From: Pseudomonadota bacterium
GTDB taxonomy: Bacteria > Pseudomonadota > Gammaproteobacteria > GCA-001735895
Reading direction: 5' to 3'
Length of the DNA: 35,912 nucleotides
Assembly: GCA_022566015.1 (NCBI GenBank)
Contig: JADFJT010000019.1
Coordinates: forward strand, 1 to 35,912
The translations under genes and the position numbers were made by a program. Below the pieces are notes generated by a model. The model saw only the letters and a program-made list of their open reading frames with translations. It had not been told where the DNA came from and made no database searches. This document shows positions 1-8,645 of this stretch, one piece after another. Within the stretch, counting starts at the first letter, position 1, and every line of letters starts with the position of its first letter.

Positions 1-31
1 TAGGACTAGGAGCGAAACGGGTCTTGATCAT
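1..31 (-). CDS. gltX: Glutamyl-tRNA synthetase, 5' end only
   Basis: Read on the minus strand, an ATG at 31-29 opens ten codons giving MIKTRFAPSP, which is the N-terminus of glutamyl-tRNA synthetase (the class I P-S-P-T-G segment begins here). The rest lies outside the window. An AGGGA sequence a few bases upstream is a suitable ribosome binding site. The enzyme charges tRNA-Glu. The call rests on a short but very characteristic peptide. The gene is separated from the upstream protease gene by 109 bases in which I see no other gene. Confidence 0.8.
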   Translation of the reverse strand, partial: MIKTRFAPSP

Positions 32-140
32 GGATTTCCCTGGAGAAAAGTGACGCGCAGTATTCTACCAAAGTGAAGGCAATTTAATACTTGCCACTCG
101 GATTTACTAGCGCTTCAGTCGAGTTAGATTTAACCAGTGC

Positions 141-785
141 CTAAAATCGTTTACGTAATTCCATCACACTACCGGTACGCTGCAACTGCGTATATTTCAG
201 GAAGGAATTGCCCAGCAATGCTTTGTGGGGCCGAGAACCTTCGATCACGGTCGCCATTACATTTGAAACGCTGATGTCCCCAATGCTGATTCGATCCAGA
301 ACTATTTGCCATACTGGCACTACCGATGACGCCGTATTTGCGAAACCCTGCACTCCCTGGCGATAATCGATCCCGATTAACCTTGCCAGTTGACCGCTGA
401 TAGTCACGTAGGTCGCCCCAGTATCTATCAAAAAGTGTACGGTCCTGCCGTTAATACTACCCTTAACGTAATACATCCCCTGTTCATCCGGATATATCAT
501 GGTTTTGGCAAGGTCAGGCTTTTTATAACTACTCCCTATCGACCGGTTCAGGCCCAGTTTTTTTAGTTTTCCGTGGATCGATACGACTGCGCCCCTTCCC
601 GATGCGGATATCAAAGTGACTCCGTAAAAAGTCTCTCCTTTACTCACTATCTTTTGCTCTCCTTCAATTTCCATCAGCACTTTATTGGTAAATAGACCGA
701 TCACCTTGACAACAACATCACTGGCGTTCGAATGAGGCCCCAGCAATATTGAAACTAAAACTGCAATAATGGTTAAAATTTTCAT
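141..785 (-). CDS. Periplasmic retropepsin-like aspartic protease
   Basis: A 214-residue protein with an N-terminal signal peptide (about residues 1-21, hydrophobic core IIAVLVSILLG). The C-terminal half is a single retroviral-type aspartic protease domain: the catalytic loop is D121-T-G-A-T inside HFLIDTGATYVTIS, and the flap-distal motif KALLGNSFLK lies at about 188-197. Such clan AA proteases act as homodimers, each chain giving one aspartate. Residues 22-100 are a less conserved periplasmic region. It is the last gene of the minus-strand run, 7 bases after pgpA, and is probably co-transcribed with it. The substrate is unknown. Confidence 0.8.
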   Translation of the reverse strand: MKILTIIAVLVSILLGPHSNASDVVVKVIGLFTNKVLMEIEGEQKIVSKGETFYGVTLISASGRGAVVSIHGKLKKLGLNRSIGSSYKKPDLAKTMIYPDEQGMYYVKGSINGRTVHFLIDTGATYVTISGQLARLIGIDYRQGVQGFANTASSVVPVWQIVLDRISIGDISVSNVMATVIEGSRPHKALLGNSFLKYTQLQRTGSVMELRKRF

Positions 786-792
786 AATTTGG

Positions 793-1287
793 TCAGAAGC
801 TCCCAGGATATTTCGCGATTAATTGCATACAGGCAAGCGCGTACAGTCCCGCAAGCACATCATCGAACATGATCCCAAAACCGCCCTTCAGGTGCTTATC
901 AGCCCATTTAACTGGCCAGGGTTTTACGATATCGAAAAAACGAAATAACACGAACCCGACTAAAATCCATTGCCAGGTTACGGCCGGAACGGCAATCATG
1001 GTGATCCAGAACCCAATAAATTCATCCCACACTATGCCCGAGTGGTCATGAGCTCCCAGAGCCTGACTGGTGTAGTGGCACAGGTAAACACCCAGGGCAA
1101 AGCCCACGACTATGACCGTAATATAGGGCAGCAACGCCAGCTGACTCAGGTATAGATAGGGTATTATCGAAACTATCGTACCAACGGTTCCGGGTGCGCG
1201 TGGCGATAACCCCGCTCCAAATCCAAGTGACAGGACATGCAACGGATTAAGAAGCATAGAGAATTTAATAGGAATGGGGTTAACCAA
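793..1287 (-). CDS. pgpA: Phosphatidylglycerophosphatase A
   Basis: Dephosphorylates phosphatidylglycerol phosphate to phosphatidylglycerol in the inner membrane. The 164-residue length is normal. Family motifs are clear: GAGLSPRAPGTVGT near residue 25, VWDEFIGFW in the middle, RFFDIVKPWPV, and GGFGIMFDDVLAG near the C-terminus; the acidic residues are expected to bind Mg2+. Four hydrophobic segments are visible. The start taken is TTG at 1287, which overlaps the end of thiL by 8 bases and has AGGGA upstream; an ATG at 1257 is an alternative but lacks a clear ribosome binding site. thiL-pgpA overlap is usual in Gammaproteobacteria. Confidence 0.93.
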   Translation of the reverse strand: MVNPIPIKFSMLLNPLHVLSLGFGAGLSPRAPGTVGTIVSIIPYLYLSQLALLPYITVIVVGFALGVYLCHYTSQALGAHDHSGIVWDEFIGFWITMIAVPAVTWQWILVGFVLFRFFDIVKPWPVKWADKHLKGGFGIMFDDVLAGLYALACMQLIAKYPGSF

Positions 1288-2236
1288 AATGTTGATATCC
1301 CTGCCAGTGTTTTAAATCGGTCGAGTGATTGCCTTTCATCAAAGTGTAGTCGGATTTTATAATTTCACCTATTTCAATCAGTTGGCATTCCGGATGAGCC
1401 TGGTTCCAGTCATCGAGGTGATCCTGATATTTCGATGGGAGGGTACAACATATCTCATAGTCGTCTCCTCCAGTCAGCGCGTAATCGAAGGCGTCATTTT
1501 TTCTGATCCAGTCATTAACCGGTAAGGCGAACTGATTAATAGTCGCACCCACCCGGCTGCTACGCAGAATATGAGCCAGGTCCCCAACTAATCCATCCGA
1601 CAAATCTATCGCTGCTGAAGCAAACTGTGCTATAAAATCAGACAGATCTAGCCGTGGTTTCGGACGATTCAAGGCCGTCACACACAATTCTCGTAGCGGC
1701 TCGGGCAAGTGAACGCGTTGCTGCAGATGTGCAAGCCCTAGCGAGGCATTACCCAGTACGCCTGAAACCAGAACTCGGTCACCTGCCTGGGCACCAGCGC
1801 GTGTGACGTATTGTCCTTCAGGCACCAATCCTGTCACCTGAATAGTCACCGATAGAGGCCCCCGGCAAGTATCACCACCAACCAGTTCAATTTGATGGCG
1901 TTGCGACATTTGCCCAAGCGATTTCGAAAACTCTTCCAGCCAGTCTTCGTCATCGTCGGGCAGGCTAAGTGATAACAAAAACCAGGCTGGTTTCGCCGCC
2001 ATCGCAGCAAGGTCGCTCAGATTAACCGCCAGAGCCTTGTAGGCAATGTCGGCCGCGCTGGTTTGCTCCGGAAAGTGAACCCCACTAATGAGCGTGTCGA
2101 TACTCATCACGACCTGCATACCCGGCGGCACATCCAGTACAGCTGCATCATCGCCCTGAGAAAGTCGAACCGGGAATTCACCGCGGCCGATGTCGGCAAA
2201 AAAACGCTCGATTAGTGAAAATTCATTCGATCGCAC
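1280..2236 (-). CDS. thiL: Thiamine-monophosphate kinase
   Basis: Phosphorylates thiamine monophosphate to thiamine diphosphate, the last step of cofactor synthesis. The 318 residues have the AIR synthase-like fold signatures: GDDAAVLD at about 28-35 (Mg-ATP binding), GGDTCRGP at about 121, DLSDGL in the C-terminal domain, and TGGDDYEI. The start is GTG at 2236, giving an N-terminus (SNEFSLIERFF) that matches known ThiL proteins. It follows nusB by 30 bases and overlaps pgpA, so it is part of the same operon. Nothing unusual is seen in the sequence. Confidence 0.95.
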   Translation of the reverse strand: MRSNEFSLIERFFADIGRGEFPVRLSQGDDAAVLDVPPGMQVVMSIDTLISGVHFPEQTSAADIAYKALAVNLSDLAAMAAKPAWFLLSLSLPDDDEDWLEEFSKSLGQMSQRHQIELVGGDTCRGPLSVTIQVTGLVPEGQYVTRAGAQAGDRVLVSGVLGNASLGLAHLQQRVHLPEPLRELCVTALNRPKPRLDLSDFIAQFASAAIDLSDGLVGDLAHILRSSRVGATINQFALPVNDWIRKNDAFDYALTGGDDYEICCTLPSKYQDHLDDWNQAHPECQLIEIGEIIKSDYTLMKGNHSTDLKHWQGYQHFG

Positions 2237-2266
2237 GGTTGCATTAAACCGATTATAAAACGCCTG

Positions 2267-2707
2267 TCAGGCAGTTTCGACTTGACGTAGTTTCTGAGAC
2301 AAAGGATCGAGCACGCCATTTACAAACTTATGCCCCTCGTCGGCACCGTAGATTTTAGCCAGATTGATAGCTTCGTTTATCACGACCTTATAGGGGATTT
2401 CAAGATGATGGATGAATTCGTAAGTAGCAATACGCAATATATTACGTTCGATAGGGTCGATACGATCCTCAAAACTTTTGACAAATTCCCCGTAAGTAGC
2501 ATCGAGATGCTCTACCTCCGCTGGAATTTTATAAAGCAATTCGAGGAAGTATTCTTCATCGCCAGCACTAACACCCTGTTCCTGCAAATACTGATTTTTA
2601 ATCCAGTCAAGGTCTTCGCCAGACAACTGCCACTGATAAAGAGCCTGCAGTATCTTTTCGCGGGCATGCTTACGTTTCTTAATAAAACGCGCCTTATTGT
2701 CTGCCAC
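2267..2707 (-). CDS. nusB: Transcription antitermination factor NusB
   Basis: All-helical RNA-binding protein that pairs with NusE (ribosomal protein S10) on boxA RNA during rRNA transcription antitermination. The 146-residue sequence has the typical N-terminus (KKRKHAREKILQALYQWQ) and the C-terminal pattern EIPYKVVINEAINLAKIYG followed by KFVNGVLD. The start codon is GTG at 2707, preceded by AAGGA with 7 bases of spacing. It lies between ribH and thiL, which is the standard gammaproteobacterial arrangement. Confidence 0.96.
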   Translation of the reverse strand: MADNKARFIKKRKHAREKILQALYQWQLSGEDLDWIKNQYLQEQGVSAGDEEYFLELLYKIPAEVEHLDATYGEFVKSFEDRIDPIERNILRIATYEFIHHLEIPYKVVINEAINLAKIYGADEGHKFVNGVLDPLSQKLRQVETA

Positions 2708-2737
2708 ACCAGTATCCTTTCACCTGACTTCGACAAT

Positions 2738-3211
2738 CTAGCCAATCTTTCTCAGCAAGCTGACCATTTCGATCGCCGCCATCGCCGCATCGGTACCCTT
2801 GTTTCCGGCCTTGGTTCCAGAGCGCTCGATCGCCTGTTCAATCGTATCGGTGGTCAAAATTCCATTGATCACCGGTATCGAATGCTGTAGCGCTACCGAT
2901 GACAGTCCTTTGGCACTTTCACCCGCAACGATATCAAAATGTGGGGTAGCACCACGGATCACCGCACCCAGGCCAATAATCGCATCGAATTTTCCCGACT
3001 GCGCAAATTTTTGTACCAGCAAGGGTATTTCAAAAGCGCCCGGAACGTGGCTCACGGTGATATCCCCGGCTGAAACACCGGCACGTTTTAAAGTATCCAG
3101 CGCAGCCTGCAACAGGCTTTCGACAATAAACCCGTTAAACCTGCCCACAACGATGGCAATCTTCGCCTGATCAGTGCTGATATCACCATCGATATGGTTA
3201 ACTTCATTCAT
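2738..3211 (-). CDS. ribH: 6,7-dimethyl-8-ribityllumazine synthase
   Basis: Condenses 5-amino-6-ribitylaminouracil with 3,4-dihydroxy-2-butanone 4-phosphate, the penultimate step of riboflavin synthesis; family members form pentamers or 60-mer capsids. The 157-residue length is normal. Characteristic segments are [38 protein letters not shown] and [18 protein letters not shown]. The ATG at 3211 has GGAGA upstream. It follows ribBA by 21 bases in the riboflavin operon. No FMN riboswitch was found upstream of any rib gene here. Confidence 0.97.
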   Translation of the reverse strand: MNEVNHIDGDISTDQAKIAIVVGRFNGFIVESLLQAALDTLKRAGVSAGDITVSHVPGAFEIPLLVQKFAQSGKFDAIIGLGAVIRGATPHFDIVAGESAKGLSSVALQHSIPVINGILTTDTIEQAIERSGTKAGNKGTDAAMAAIEMVSLLRKIG

Positions 3212-3232
3212 ATGTGGTTCTCCACAATAATG

Positions 3233-4330
3233 TTATTCGGAATAGTACTCGACAACTTCGAGTCCGAATCCGGCGAGTGCATGAAATTTCTTCGGTGCGC
3301 TGAGTAACTTCATCTTTCGAACACCCAGGTCTGCAAGGATTTGAGCGCCAATTCCGTAGGTTCTCAGATCATCGGGCTGGTCTTCTTCGTGACCGGCTTC
3401 GTCTCGGATGATCGCTTCGATATTCCTCACTAAATCCTTGGGGGTTTCGGCCTGGCGCAAGAATACGATCACACCCTGCCCCATCTCCTCGATGGTTTTC
3501 ATTACCTCCCGCAATGGCCAACCGCGGCCCGAGGTACCCGACAACGCATCTGCCAACGTGTTTTGTACGTGTACCCGTACCGGAATCGGCTGATTGGGGT
3601 CGATCTCACCCTTGACCAGTGCAATATGTAGCTCCTGCGCAATGGTATCTTCGTAGGCGTACAAATTGAATTCGCCGAAATCGGTTGGAAAACGGGATTC
3701 AACGATGCGCTCAACCGAGTGTTCGTGTTCGATTCGGTAGCGAATCAAATCTTCAATCGTACCTATTTTCAGTCCATGCTCATTTGCGAATTTCTCCAGA
3801 TCGTTTCGTCGTGCCATGGACCCATCATCGTTAAGTATTTCTACGATAACTGCGGCCGACTCGAATCCGGCGAGCCGCGCCAAATCGCAGCCTGCCTCGG
3901 TATGACCGGCGCGTATCAATACACCACCCTTGCGGGCCATAACCGGAAATATATGACCTGGCTGGACGATGTCTTCCGGCTTCGCGTCCGGCTTCACTGC
4001 AGCCAATATCGTGGTGGCACGATCGGCGGCAGAAATACCGGTAGTCACGCCCTCTGCGGCCTCGATAGACAGAGTAAAATTGGTTTCCAACTGCGCCTTA
4101 TTATCGCCAACCATCAGCGGCAATCGTAACTGCTGACAGCGCTCTTCGGAAAGGGTCAGGCATATCAGACCACGTCCAAATTTTGCCATGAAATTAACAT
4201 GCTCCGCAGTAACCGCTTCCGCAGCCATCAGGATATCGCCTTCATTTTCGCGGTCTTCATCATCCATGATCACGACCATTTTTCCGGCCCCGATTTCTTT
4301 AATGATTTCCTTACTGCTGTTCAATTTCAT
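3233..4330 (-). CDS. ribBA: DHBP synthase fused to a degenerate GTP cyclohydrolase II domain
   Basis: Residues 1-205 are 3,4-dihydroxy-2-butanone 4-phosphate synthase, which makes the four-carbon riboflavin precursor from ribulose 5-phosphate; the acidic metal-binding loop is [10 protein letters not shown] near residue 23. Residues about 210-365 resemble GTP cyclohydrolase II, but the three zinc-binding cysteines expected after the VRVH strand are absent: the segment reads [17 protein letters not shown]. The second domain is therefore probably not catalytic (RibBX type), and a separate ribA would be needed elsewhere for GTP ring opening. It sits between ribE and ribH in the operon. Confidence 0.93.
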   Translation of the reverse strand: MKLNSSKEIIKEIGAGKMVVIMDDEDRENEGDILMAAEAVTAEHVNFMAKFGRGLICLTLSEERCQQLRLPLMVGDNKAQLETNFTLSIEAAEGVTTGISAADRATTILAAVKPDAKPEDIVQPGHIFPVMARKGGVLIRAGHTEAGCDLARLAGFESAAVIVEILNDDGSMARRNDLEKFANEHGLKIGTIEDLIRYRIEHEHSVERIVESRFPTDFGEFNLYAYEDTIAQELHIALVKGEIDPNQPIPVRVHVQNTLADALSGTSGRGWPLREVMKTIEEMGQGVIVFLRQAETPKDLVRNIEAIIRDEAGHEEDQPDDLRTYGIGAQILADLGVRKMKLLSAPKKFHALAGFGLEVVEYYSE

Positions 4331-4351
4331 AATGTCAGAAAAATTCTCATA

Positions 4352-5014
4352 TCACTTTTGAATAAATCCAGATTTTACCAGGGTATCCAGCATCTGACGG
4401 TCTGAATGATTTTGACCCTGTGCTTTACCCTCTATCAGTCGTTCCAGGTAGCGGGCGATGATATCAACTTCGATATTAACCCTTGTATTGACTCGATAGT
4501 ATCGAAATATCGTCTTCTGCTGAGTATGCGGAACTATATTGACCTCAAAACGATTTCCCGTGACCTGGTTGACAGTCAAGCTGGTACCGTCGATGGTCAC
4601 CGAACCCTTGTGCGCAATGTAGTGCTGTAATTCAGGGATAACTTCAAAGCCGTATCGAATCGATCGCCCTTCGTCCTGCATTTCAACGATGCTCGCAATG
4701 CCATCGACATGACCGCTCACCAGGTGCCCACCCAATGCCGTATTCAACGTCATCGCATTTTCAAGATTCACCGGACTACCCGAATCAAGTTCACCCAGGT
4801 TAGTTTTATTCAGCGTCTCTATCGATATATCGGCCGAAAAACCCTGTTCTCGACTGGCAATTACAGTAAGGCATACGCCATTGACCGCGATACTGTCACC
4901 GGCGTGGATATTATTCAAATCGAGCTCGGCACTATCGATCTCAATGCGAATATCACCCGCTTTAGACTCGACCTCGTCGATGGTTCCGACCGCTTGAATT
5001 ATACCGGTAAACAT
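4352..5014 (-). CDS. ribE: Riboflavin synthase, alpha subunit
   Basis: Dismutates two 6,7-dimethyl-8-ribityllumazine molecules to riboflavin. The protein is two tandem lumazine-binding repeats (about 1-97 and 98-200), each with the conserved sequence types [23 protein letters not shown] and [12 protein letters not shown]. The start is placed at ATG 5014, because MFTGI is the universal N-terminus and AGGGTG lies just upstream; the frame is open 27 codons further but that part overlaps ribD and is not conserved. This gives 220 residues. The gene lies between ribD and ribBA. Confidence 0.96.
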   Translation of the reverse strand: MFTGIIQAVGTIDEVESKAGDIRIEIDSAELDLNNIHAGDSIAVNGVCLTVIASREQGFSADISIETLNKTNLGELDSGSPVNLENAMTLNTALGGHLVSGHVDGIASIVEMQDEGRSIRYGFEVIPELQHYIAHKGSVTIDGTSLTVNQVTGNRFEVNIVPHTQQKTIFRYYRVNTRVNIEVDIIARYLERLIEGKAQGQNHSDRQMLDTLVKSGFIQK

Positions 5015-5027
5015 GACATCACCCTGA

Positions 5028-6164
5028 TCATATTGACTGACGCTGCAGGCTAATCCGAAGCCGAATATCTTCACCGACCATGCGAATTTCATCAATCCGG
5101 CAATTAATACGCGCGTCCATTTTCGTTATCTCTCCCAGGTCAAATAATCCACGCGACTGATTGCCTAGCAGTTGTGGCGCGATATAAACCACCAGTTCAT
5201 CGACCAGTTGCTGCCGAATCAATGCTCCTGCGAGCGTTGCACCACACTCACTATGTACTTGATTGACCTCTCGTTTGGCCAGATGCGCCATCAACCGGGG
5301 AAGGTCGATATTCCCGCTATTAGAGTTTTCGAACACCGTAACCTCGGCGCCGGCCTGCGTTAAGCGGGCAAGATCAACTTCATTATTGTTGAGCGTGTAA
5401 ACCCAGATCGAACCGCCTGTAGTGAATATTTTTTCTTTGCCTGTGAGCTGTAGATTAGTATCCAGAACGACCCGAACAGGTTGCCTCACTGCTACTGTCT
5501 GTCCTAATTCTGATGCGTTAAGCCGCAGGTTTAACGACGGGTCGTCGGTAATAATGGTAGCCGCAGAGGTTAATATTGCTGAACTTTGCGCACGTAAACG
5601 CTGGACATCGAGCCTCGCTGCTTCGCCCGTGATCCACTGGCTTATGCCATTCGCCAAAGCAGTTCGTCCATCCAGCGACATGGCCATTTTAAGTCGGAGG
5701 AAGGGACGATTTCGCTCCATGCGTGATACAAATCCGGCATTCAAGGCTCTGGCTTCGGATTCTAAAACTCCCACTTCCACCTTGATTCCTGCCGTTTTAA
5801 GCCGTTCGATACCGCGCCCTGCTACCAGGGGGTTGGGATCTTGCATTGCAACGATGACCCGGGCCGGTTTTAAATCGATTATCGCATCGACACAGGGCGG
5901 GGTTTTGCCCTGGTGTGAACAGGGCTCCAGAGTAACGTAAAATTCACTCGCTGCTGGGATCGAAACTTTTTCGATCGCATTTATTTCAGCGTGAGGACCA
6001 CCGTAGAATTCATGCCAGCCTTGCGAAACCAGGGCCTGCTTGCTGATCACTACGCACCCTACTCGCGGATTCGGGTCGGTGGAATATAAACCTTTGCGAG
6101 CCAACTGCAGGGCCTGAGCCATCCAGTATTGGTCGTTGGTCCGATCTGCATCGACCTGCTCCAC
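5028..6164 (-). CDS. ribD: Bifunctional riboflavin deaminase/reductase
   Basis: Carries out the second and third steps after GTP ring opening: pyrimidine deamination (N-terminal domain, about 1-150) and ribosyl side-chain reduction (C-terminal domain, about 155-378). The deaminase zinc site is visible as HAEINAIE and PCSHQGKTPPC. The reductase half has LRLKMAMSLDGRTA and the substrate-binding segment ECGATLAGALI. The start is GTG at 6164, directly abutting the TAG of nrdR, with AGAGGA inside the nrdR end serving as ribosome binding site, which implies translational coupling. The length of 378 is typical. Confidence 0.95.
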   Translation of the reverse strand: MEQVDADRTNDQYWMAQALQLARKGLYSTDPNPRVGCVVISKQALVSQGWHEFYGGPHAEINAIEKVSIPAASEFYVTLEPCSHQGKTPPCVDAIIDLKPARVIVAMQDPNPLVAGRGIERLKTAGIKVEVGVLESEARALNAGFVSRMERNRPFLRLKMAMSLDGRTALANGISQWITGEAARLDVQRLRAQSSAILTSAATIITDDPSLNLRLNASELGQTVAVRQPVRVVLDTNLQLTGKEKIFTTGGSIWVYTLNNNEVDLARLTQAGAEVTVFENSNSGNIDLPRLMAHLAKREVNQVHSECGATLAGALIRQQLVDELVVYIAPQLLGNQSRGLFDLGEITKMDARINCRIDEIRMVGEDIRLRISLQRQSI

Positions 6165-6668
6165 CTAGGTGTCCTCTTCAATCAGCGGTACCTGTCTTCG
6201 GTGCATTTCTGGCGTAGGTTCGGCTTCCAGCGTTTTTATCAATTCTTCAAACGCCTGAATATCTTCGAAACTAAGATATACCGAAGCAAATCGAATATAG
6301 GCCACCTGGTCCAGTCGTTGTAATTCGTGCATGACCAGTTCGCCGATCTTGCGCGACGAAATTTCACGCGAGTCGACCCCGATCAATTGCTTCTTTATGT
6401 GGCTAATCGCATCTTCGATCTGCTCTACCGCAACCGGTCGTTTTTCGAGCGCCCGCATCATGCCGTTGCGTAAGCGTAATTCATCAAATGCGTCGCGACT
6501 ACCGTCATTCTTGATTACCACAGGCATATTAAGCAACGGTGTCTCATAAGTAGTGAAGCGCGATTCGCAGGATACGCACTCACGTCTACGGCGCACCTGA
6601 GCCGATTCCTGGGCAAGCCTGGAATCGACTACCCGGGTATCAGGCGTACCGCAAAAGGGACATTTCAT
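6165..6668 (-). CDS. nrdR: Transcriptional repressor NrdR
   Basis: ATP/dATP-responsive repressor of ribonucleotide reductase genes. The 167-residue protein has an N-terminal zinc ribbon with CPFC at 3-6 and CVSC at about 37-40, and an ATP-cone domain beginning near residue 49 (VVIKNDGSRDAFDELRL). It is directly upstream of ribD and downstream of glyA, a typical gammaproteobacterial position. The C-terminal tail after residue 150 is variable, as in the family. Confidence 0.96.
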   Translation of the reverse strand: MKCPFCGTPDTRVVDSRLAQESAQVRRRRECVSCESRFTTYETPLLNMPVVIKNDGSRDAFDELRLRNGMMRALEKRPVAVEQIEDAISHIKKQLIGVDSREISSRKIGELVMHELQRLDQVAYIRFASVYLSFEDIQAFEELIKTLEAEPTPEMHRRQVPLIEEDT

Positions 6669-6705
6669 CGGTTTTCAACTAGGCTTCCATCGAACATCAG
6701 GAAGA

Positions 6706-7968
6706 CTAATCCTGGCCTCGATAAACCGGTAAACGTTGACAGATTTCACTCACCTTTGCCTTCACTCGAGCAATCACGTCGTGATCGCCCATATCGTCCA
6801 AAATATCGCATATCCAGTTGGCCAATGCACGCGACTCGGTTTCGTTAAACCCGCGAGTGGTGATAGCAGGAGAGCCAATGCGCAAACCCGATGTGACAAA
6901 AGGCGACTGAGGGTCGTTTGGCACCGAATTCTTATTCACGGTAATATTTGCCTTACTCAGGGCAGCATCGGCATCTTTTCCGGTCAATCCTTTGCTGATC
7001 AAGGACAGTAGGAAAAGGTGGTTGTCGGTTCCACCCGATACAATATCAAAGCCGCGTGAAATGAATTCTTCTGCCATCGCACTAGCATTCACCAGAACCT
7101 GCTTTTGATACTCGACAAAATCCTCGCTCATCGCTTCCTTGAACGCTACCGCTTTAGCAGCGATCACATGCATCAGCGGGCCACCCTGGATGCCAGGGAA
7201 AACCATCGAACTGAGCTTCTTTTCAATTTCAGGGTTAGATTTCGAGAGGATGATACCGCCGCGTGGACCCCGCAGGGTTTTGTGCGTGGTGCTAGTGCAC
7301 ACGTCTGCGATCGCTATTGGGCTGGGGTAACAACCTACGGCAACCAGCCCCGCGACATGGGCCATATCTACAAATAAATAAGCACCAACAGAATCTGCAA
7401 TATCTCGGAATCGCTGCCAGTCCATAATTCGAGAATAGGCTGAAAAACCGGCCACAATCATCTTCGGTTGATGCTCCTTCGCTAATGATTCTACCTGTAC
7501 GTAATCGATTTCACCGGTTTTATTGTCGAGCCCGTATTGCACTGCATTGAACAGCTTTCCGGAAAAGTTGACCTTCGAACCATGGGTTAAATGACCGCCA
7601 TCCGACAGGCTCATACCCAGTATCGTATCTCCCGCATTGAGCAGAGCAAAATAGACCGCCGCATTTGCCTGCGAGCCTGAATGCGGCTGCACGTTCGCAT
7701 AATCGGCGTTAAACAGCTTTTTGACACGTTCAATAGCGAGATTCTCGGCTACATCGACGTGTTCACATCCGCCGTAGTAACGTTTAGATGGATAACCCTC
7801 GGCGTACTTATTGGTCAGTACCGATCCTTGCGCCTGCATGACTCTGGGACTGGTATAGTTTTCGGACGCAATCAATTCGATGTGAGCCTCCTGGCGTTGC
7901 ATTTCATCCTGCATAGACGCCCACAGTTCAGGATCGAAATCCGCGATATTCATTGATTGGGAAAACAT
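6706..7968 (-). CDS. glyA: Serine hydroxymethyltransferase
   Basis: PLP enzyme that interconverts serine and glycine with tetrahydrofolate as one-carbon carrier. The PLP lysine motif is [13 protein letters not shown]. Other family signatures are [39 protein letters not shown] and HSGSQAN. The start is set at ATG 7968 ([12 protein letters not shown]) because GAGGT lies at the right distance; 17 more open codons upstream are not conserved. That gives 420 residues, a normal length. It is divergently oriented from the ErpA-like gene across a 248-base spacer. Confidence 0.97.
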   Translation of the reverse strand: MFSQSMNIADFDPELWASMQDEMQRQEAHIELIASENYTSPRVMQAQGSVLTNKYAEGYPSKRYYGGCEHVDVAENLAIERVKKLFNADYANVQPHSGSQANAAVYFALLNAGDTILGMSLSDGGHLTHGSKVNFSGKLFNAVQYGLDNKTGEIDYVQVESLAKEHQPKMIVAGFSAYSRIMDWQRFRDIADSVGAYLFVDMAHVAGLVAVGCYPSPIAIADVCTSTTHKTLRGPRGGIILSKSNPEIEKKLSSMVFPGIQGGPLMHVIAAKAVAFKEAMSEDFVEYQKQVLVNASAMAEEFISRGFDIVSGGTDNHLFLLSLISKGLTGKDADAALSKANITVNKNSVPNDPQSPFVTSGLRIGSPAITTRGFNETESRALANWICDILDDMGDHDVIARVKAKVSEICQRLPVYRGQD

Positions 7969-8103
7969 CGGGTTAACCTCGGGTGAAAAAGAAGGCGATT
8001 GTACAAAACAGTCTGGCAAGAAGCACGGAAAAACACGACATCTGCAAGCATAATGGCGGTATAACGCTTGATTTTCGGAGATTCACCTCGATATTGTGAT
8101 TAT

Positions 8104-8118
8104 CAGGATTAATCCCTG
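8104..8118. promoter_or_regulatory. Palindrome in glyA-erpA divergent spacer
   Basis: A perfect 10-base palindrome, GGATTAATCC (8106-8115), nested in a slightly longer imperfect one, sits in the middle of the spacer between the divergent glyA and ErpA-like genes. It could be an operator, but I cannot match it to a known regulator, and a chance palindrome is possible. Confidence 0.3.
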
Positions 8119-8157
8119 GGCATAGATTGAATTTCATCCACCCGGGTTCTAAAATTA

Positions 8158-8186
8158 TGTCCCTGTCAAGGATTCGGGTGTATAAT
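8158..8186 (+). promoter_or_regulatory. Candidate promoter of the ErpA-like gene
   Basis: A perfect TATAAT at 8181-8186 lies 30 bases before the ATG at 8217. The -35 region at the expected distance (8158-8163, TGTCCC) is poor, as is common for activated or Fe-S-regulated promoters. No convincing IscR site could be read by eye. Confidence 0.45.
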
Positions 8187-8216
8187 TGACCCTAACGCTA
8201 AATCAGGTAATTTACG

Positions 8217-8645
8217 ATGGAAAACGTAGGTATATATACCCCCCCGAAGAAAAACGACGCTATAGTCGGCCGTATTTCCGATACTTTTGAAGTCGCACTC
8301 TCTCACGAGGACCTGGAAGTCACTCAGTCAGCCCAGGATAAACTCAATGAAATCATTACCCAGAGCGAAGATGATGTTTCGGCGATCCGCATCTATATTG
8401 GCGGTGGCGGTTGCAGTGGCATGACTTATGGAATGACATTTACCGACCAGCAAACTGATTACGACACTGTTTTATCGTTCGATGGGTTTAAAGTATTTGT
8501 CGACGTGGTAGCGCTCAATTATCTGCGCGGTGCACAAATTGATTATATTCAGGAAGCCGGGCGAGAAAGATTCGTATTTAACAATGTGTTTGCCGCAACC
8601 GGTGGGTCCGGCTCCTGCGGTGGATGTGGTGCAGCCACTGGTTAA
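8217..8645 (+). CDS. erpA: A-type iron-sulfur carrier (ErpA/IscA family)
   Basis: Carries and delivers Fe-S clusters to target enzymes. The HesB/IscA domain spans about residues 34-138 after an N-terminal extension of some 33 residues. Expected cluster cysteines are C66 (GGGGCSGM), C134 and C137. The C-terminal pair is spaced C-G-G-C rather than the usual C-G-C. The ATG at 8217 has AGGTAA upstream. An intrinsic terminator follows 43 bases after the stop. ErpA is the closest name by sequence, but another A-type carrier subfamily is possible, so the symbol is tentative. Confidence 0.82.
   Translation: MENVGIYTPPKKNDAIVGRISDTFEVALSHEDLEVTQSAQDKLNEIITQSEDDVSAIRIYIGGGGCSGMTYGMTFTDQQTDYDTVLSFDGFKVFVDVVALNYLRGAQIDYIQEAGRERFVFNNVFAATGGSGSCGGCGAATG

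Noticed and set aside
4418-4630. Long antisense open frames inside rib, phe and thrS genes
   Set aside because: They are shadows of well-supported genes on the minus strand and none shows a domain.
5015-5095. Upstream extension of ribE by 27 codons
   Set aside because: It overlaps ribD and is not conserved; MFTGI at 5014 is the family N-terminus and has its own ribosome binding site.
3212-6164. FMN riboswitch in the riboflavin operon
   Set aside because: The spacers between rib genes are too short (under 25 bases) and no RFN-like conserved blocks were seen before ribD or ribBA.
8046-8216. Glycine riboswitch upstream of glyA
   Set aside because: No tandem aptamer-like motifs were recognisable by eye; only a short palindrome and a promoter-like -10 element.
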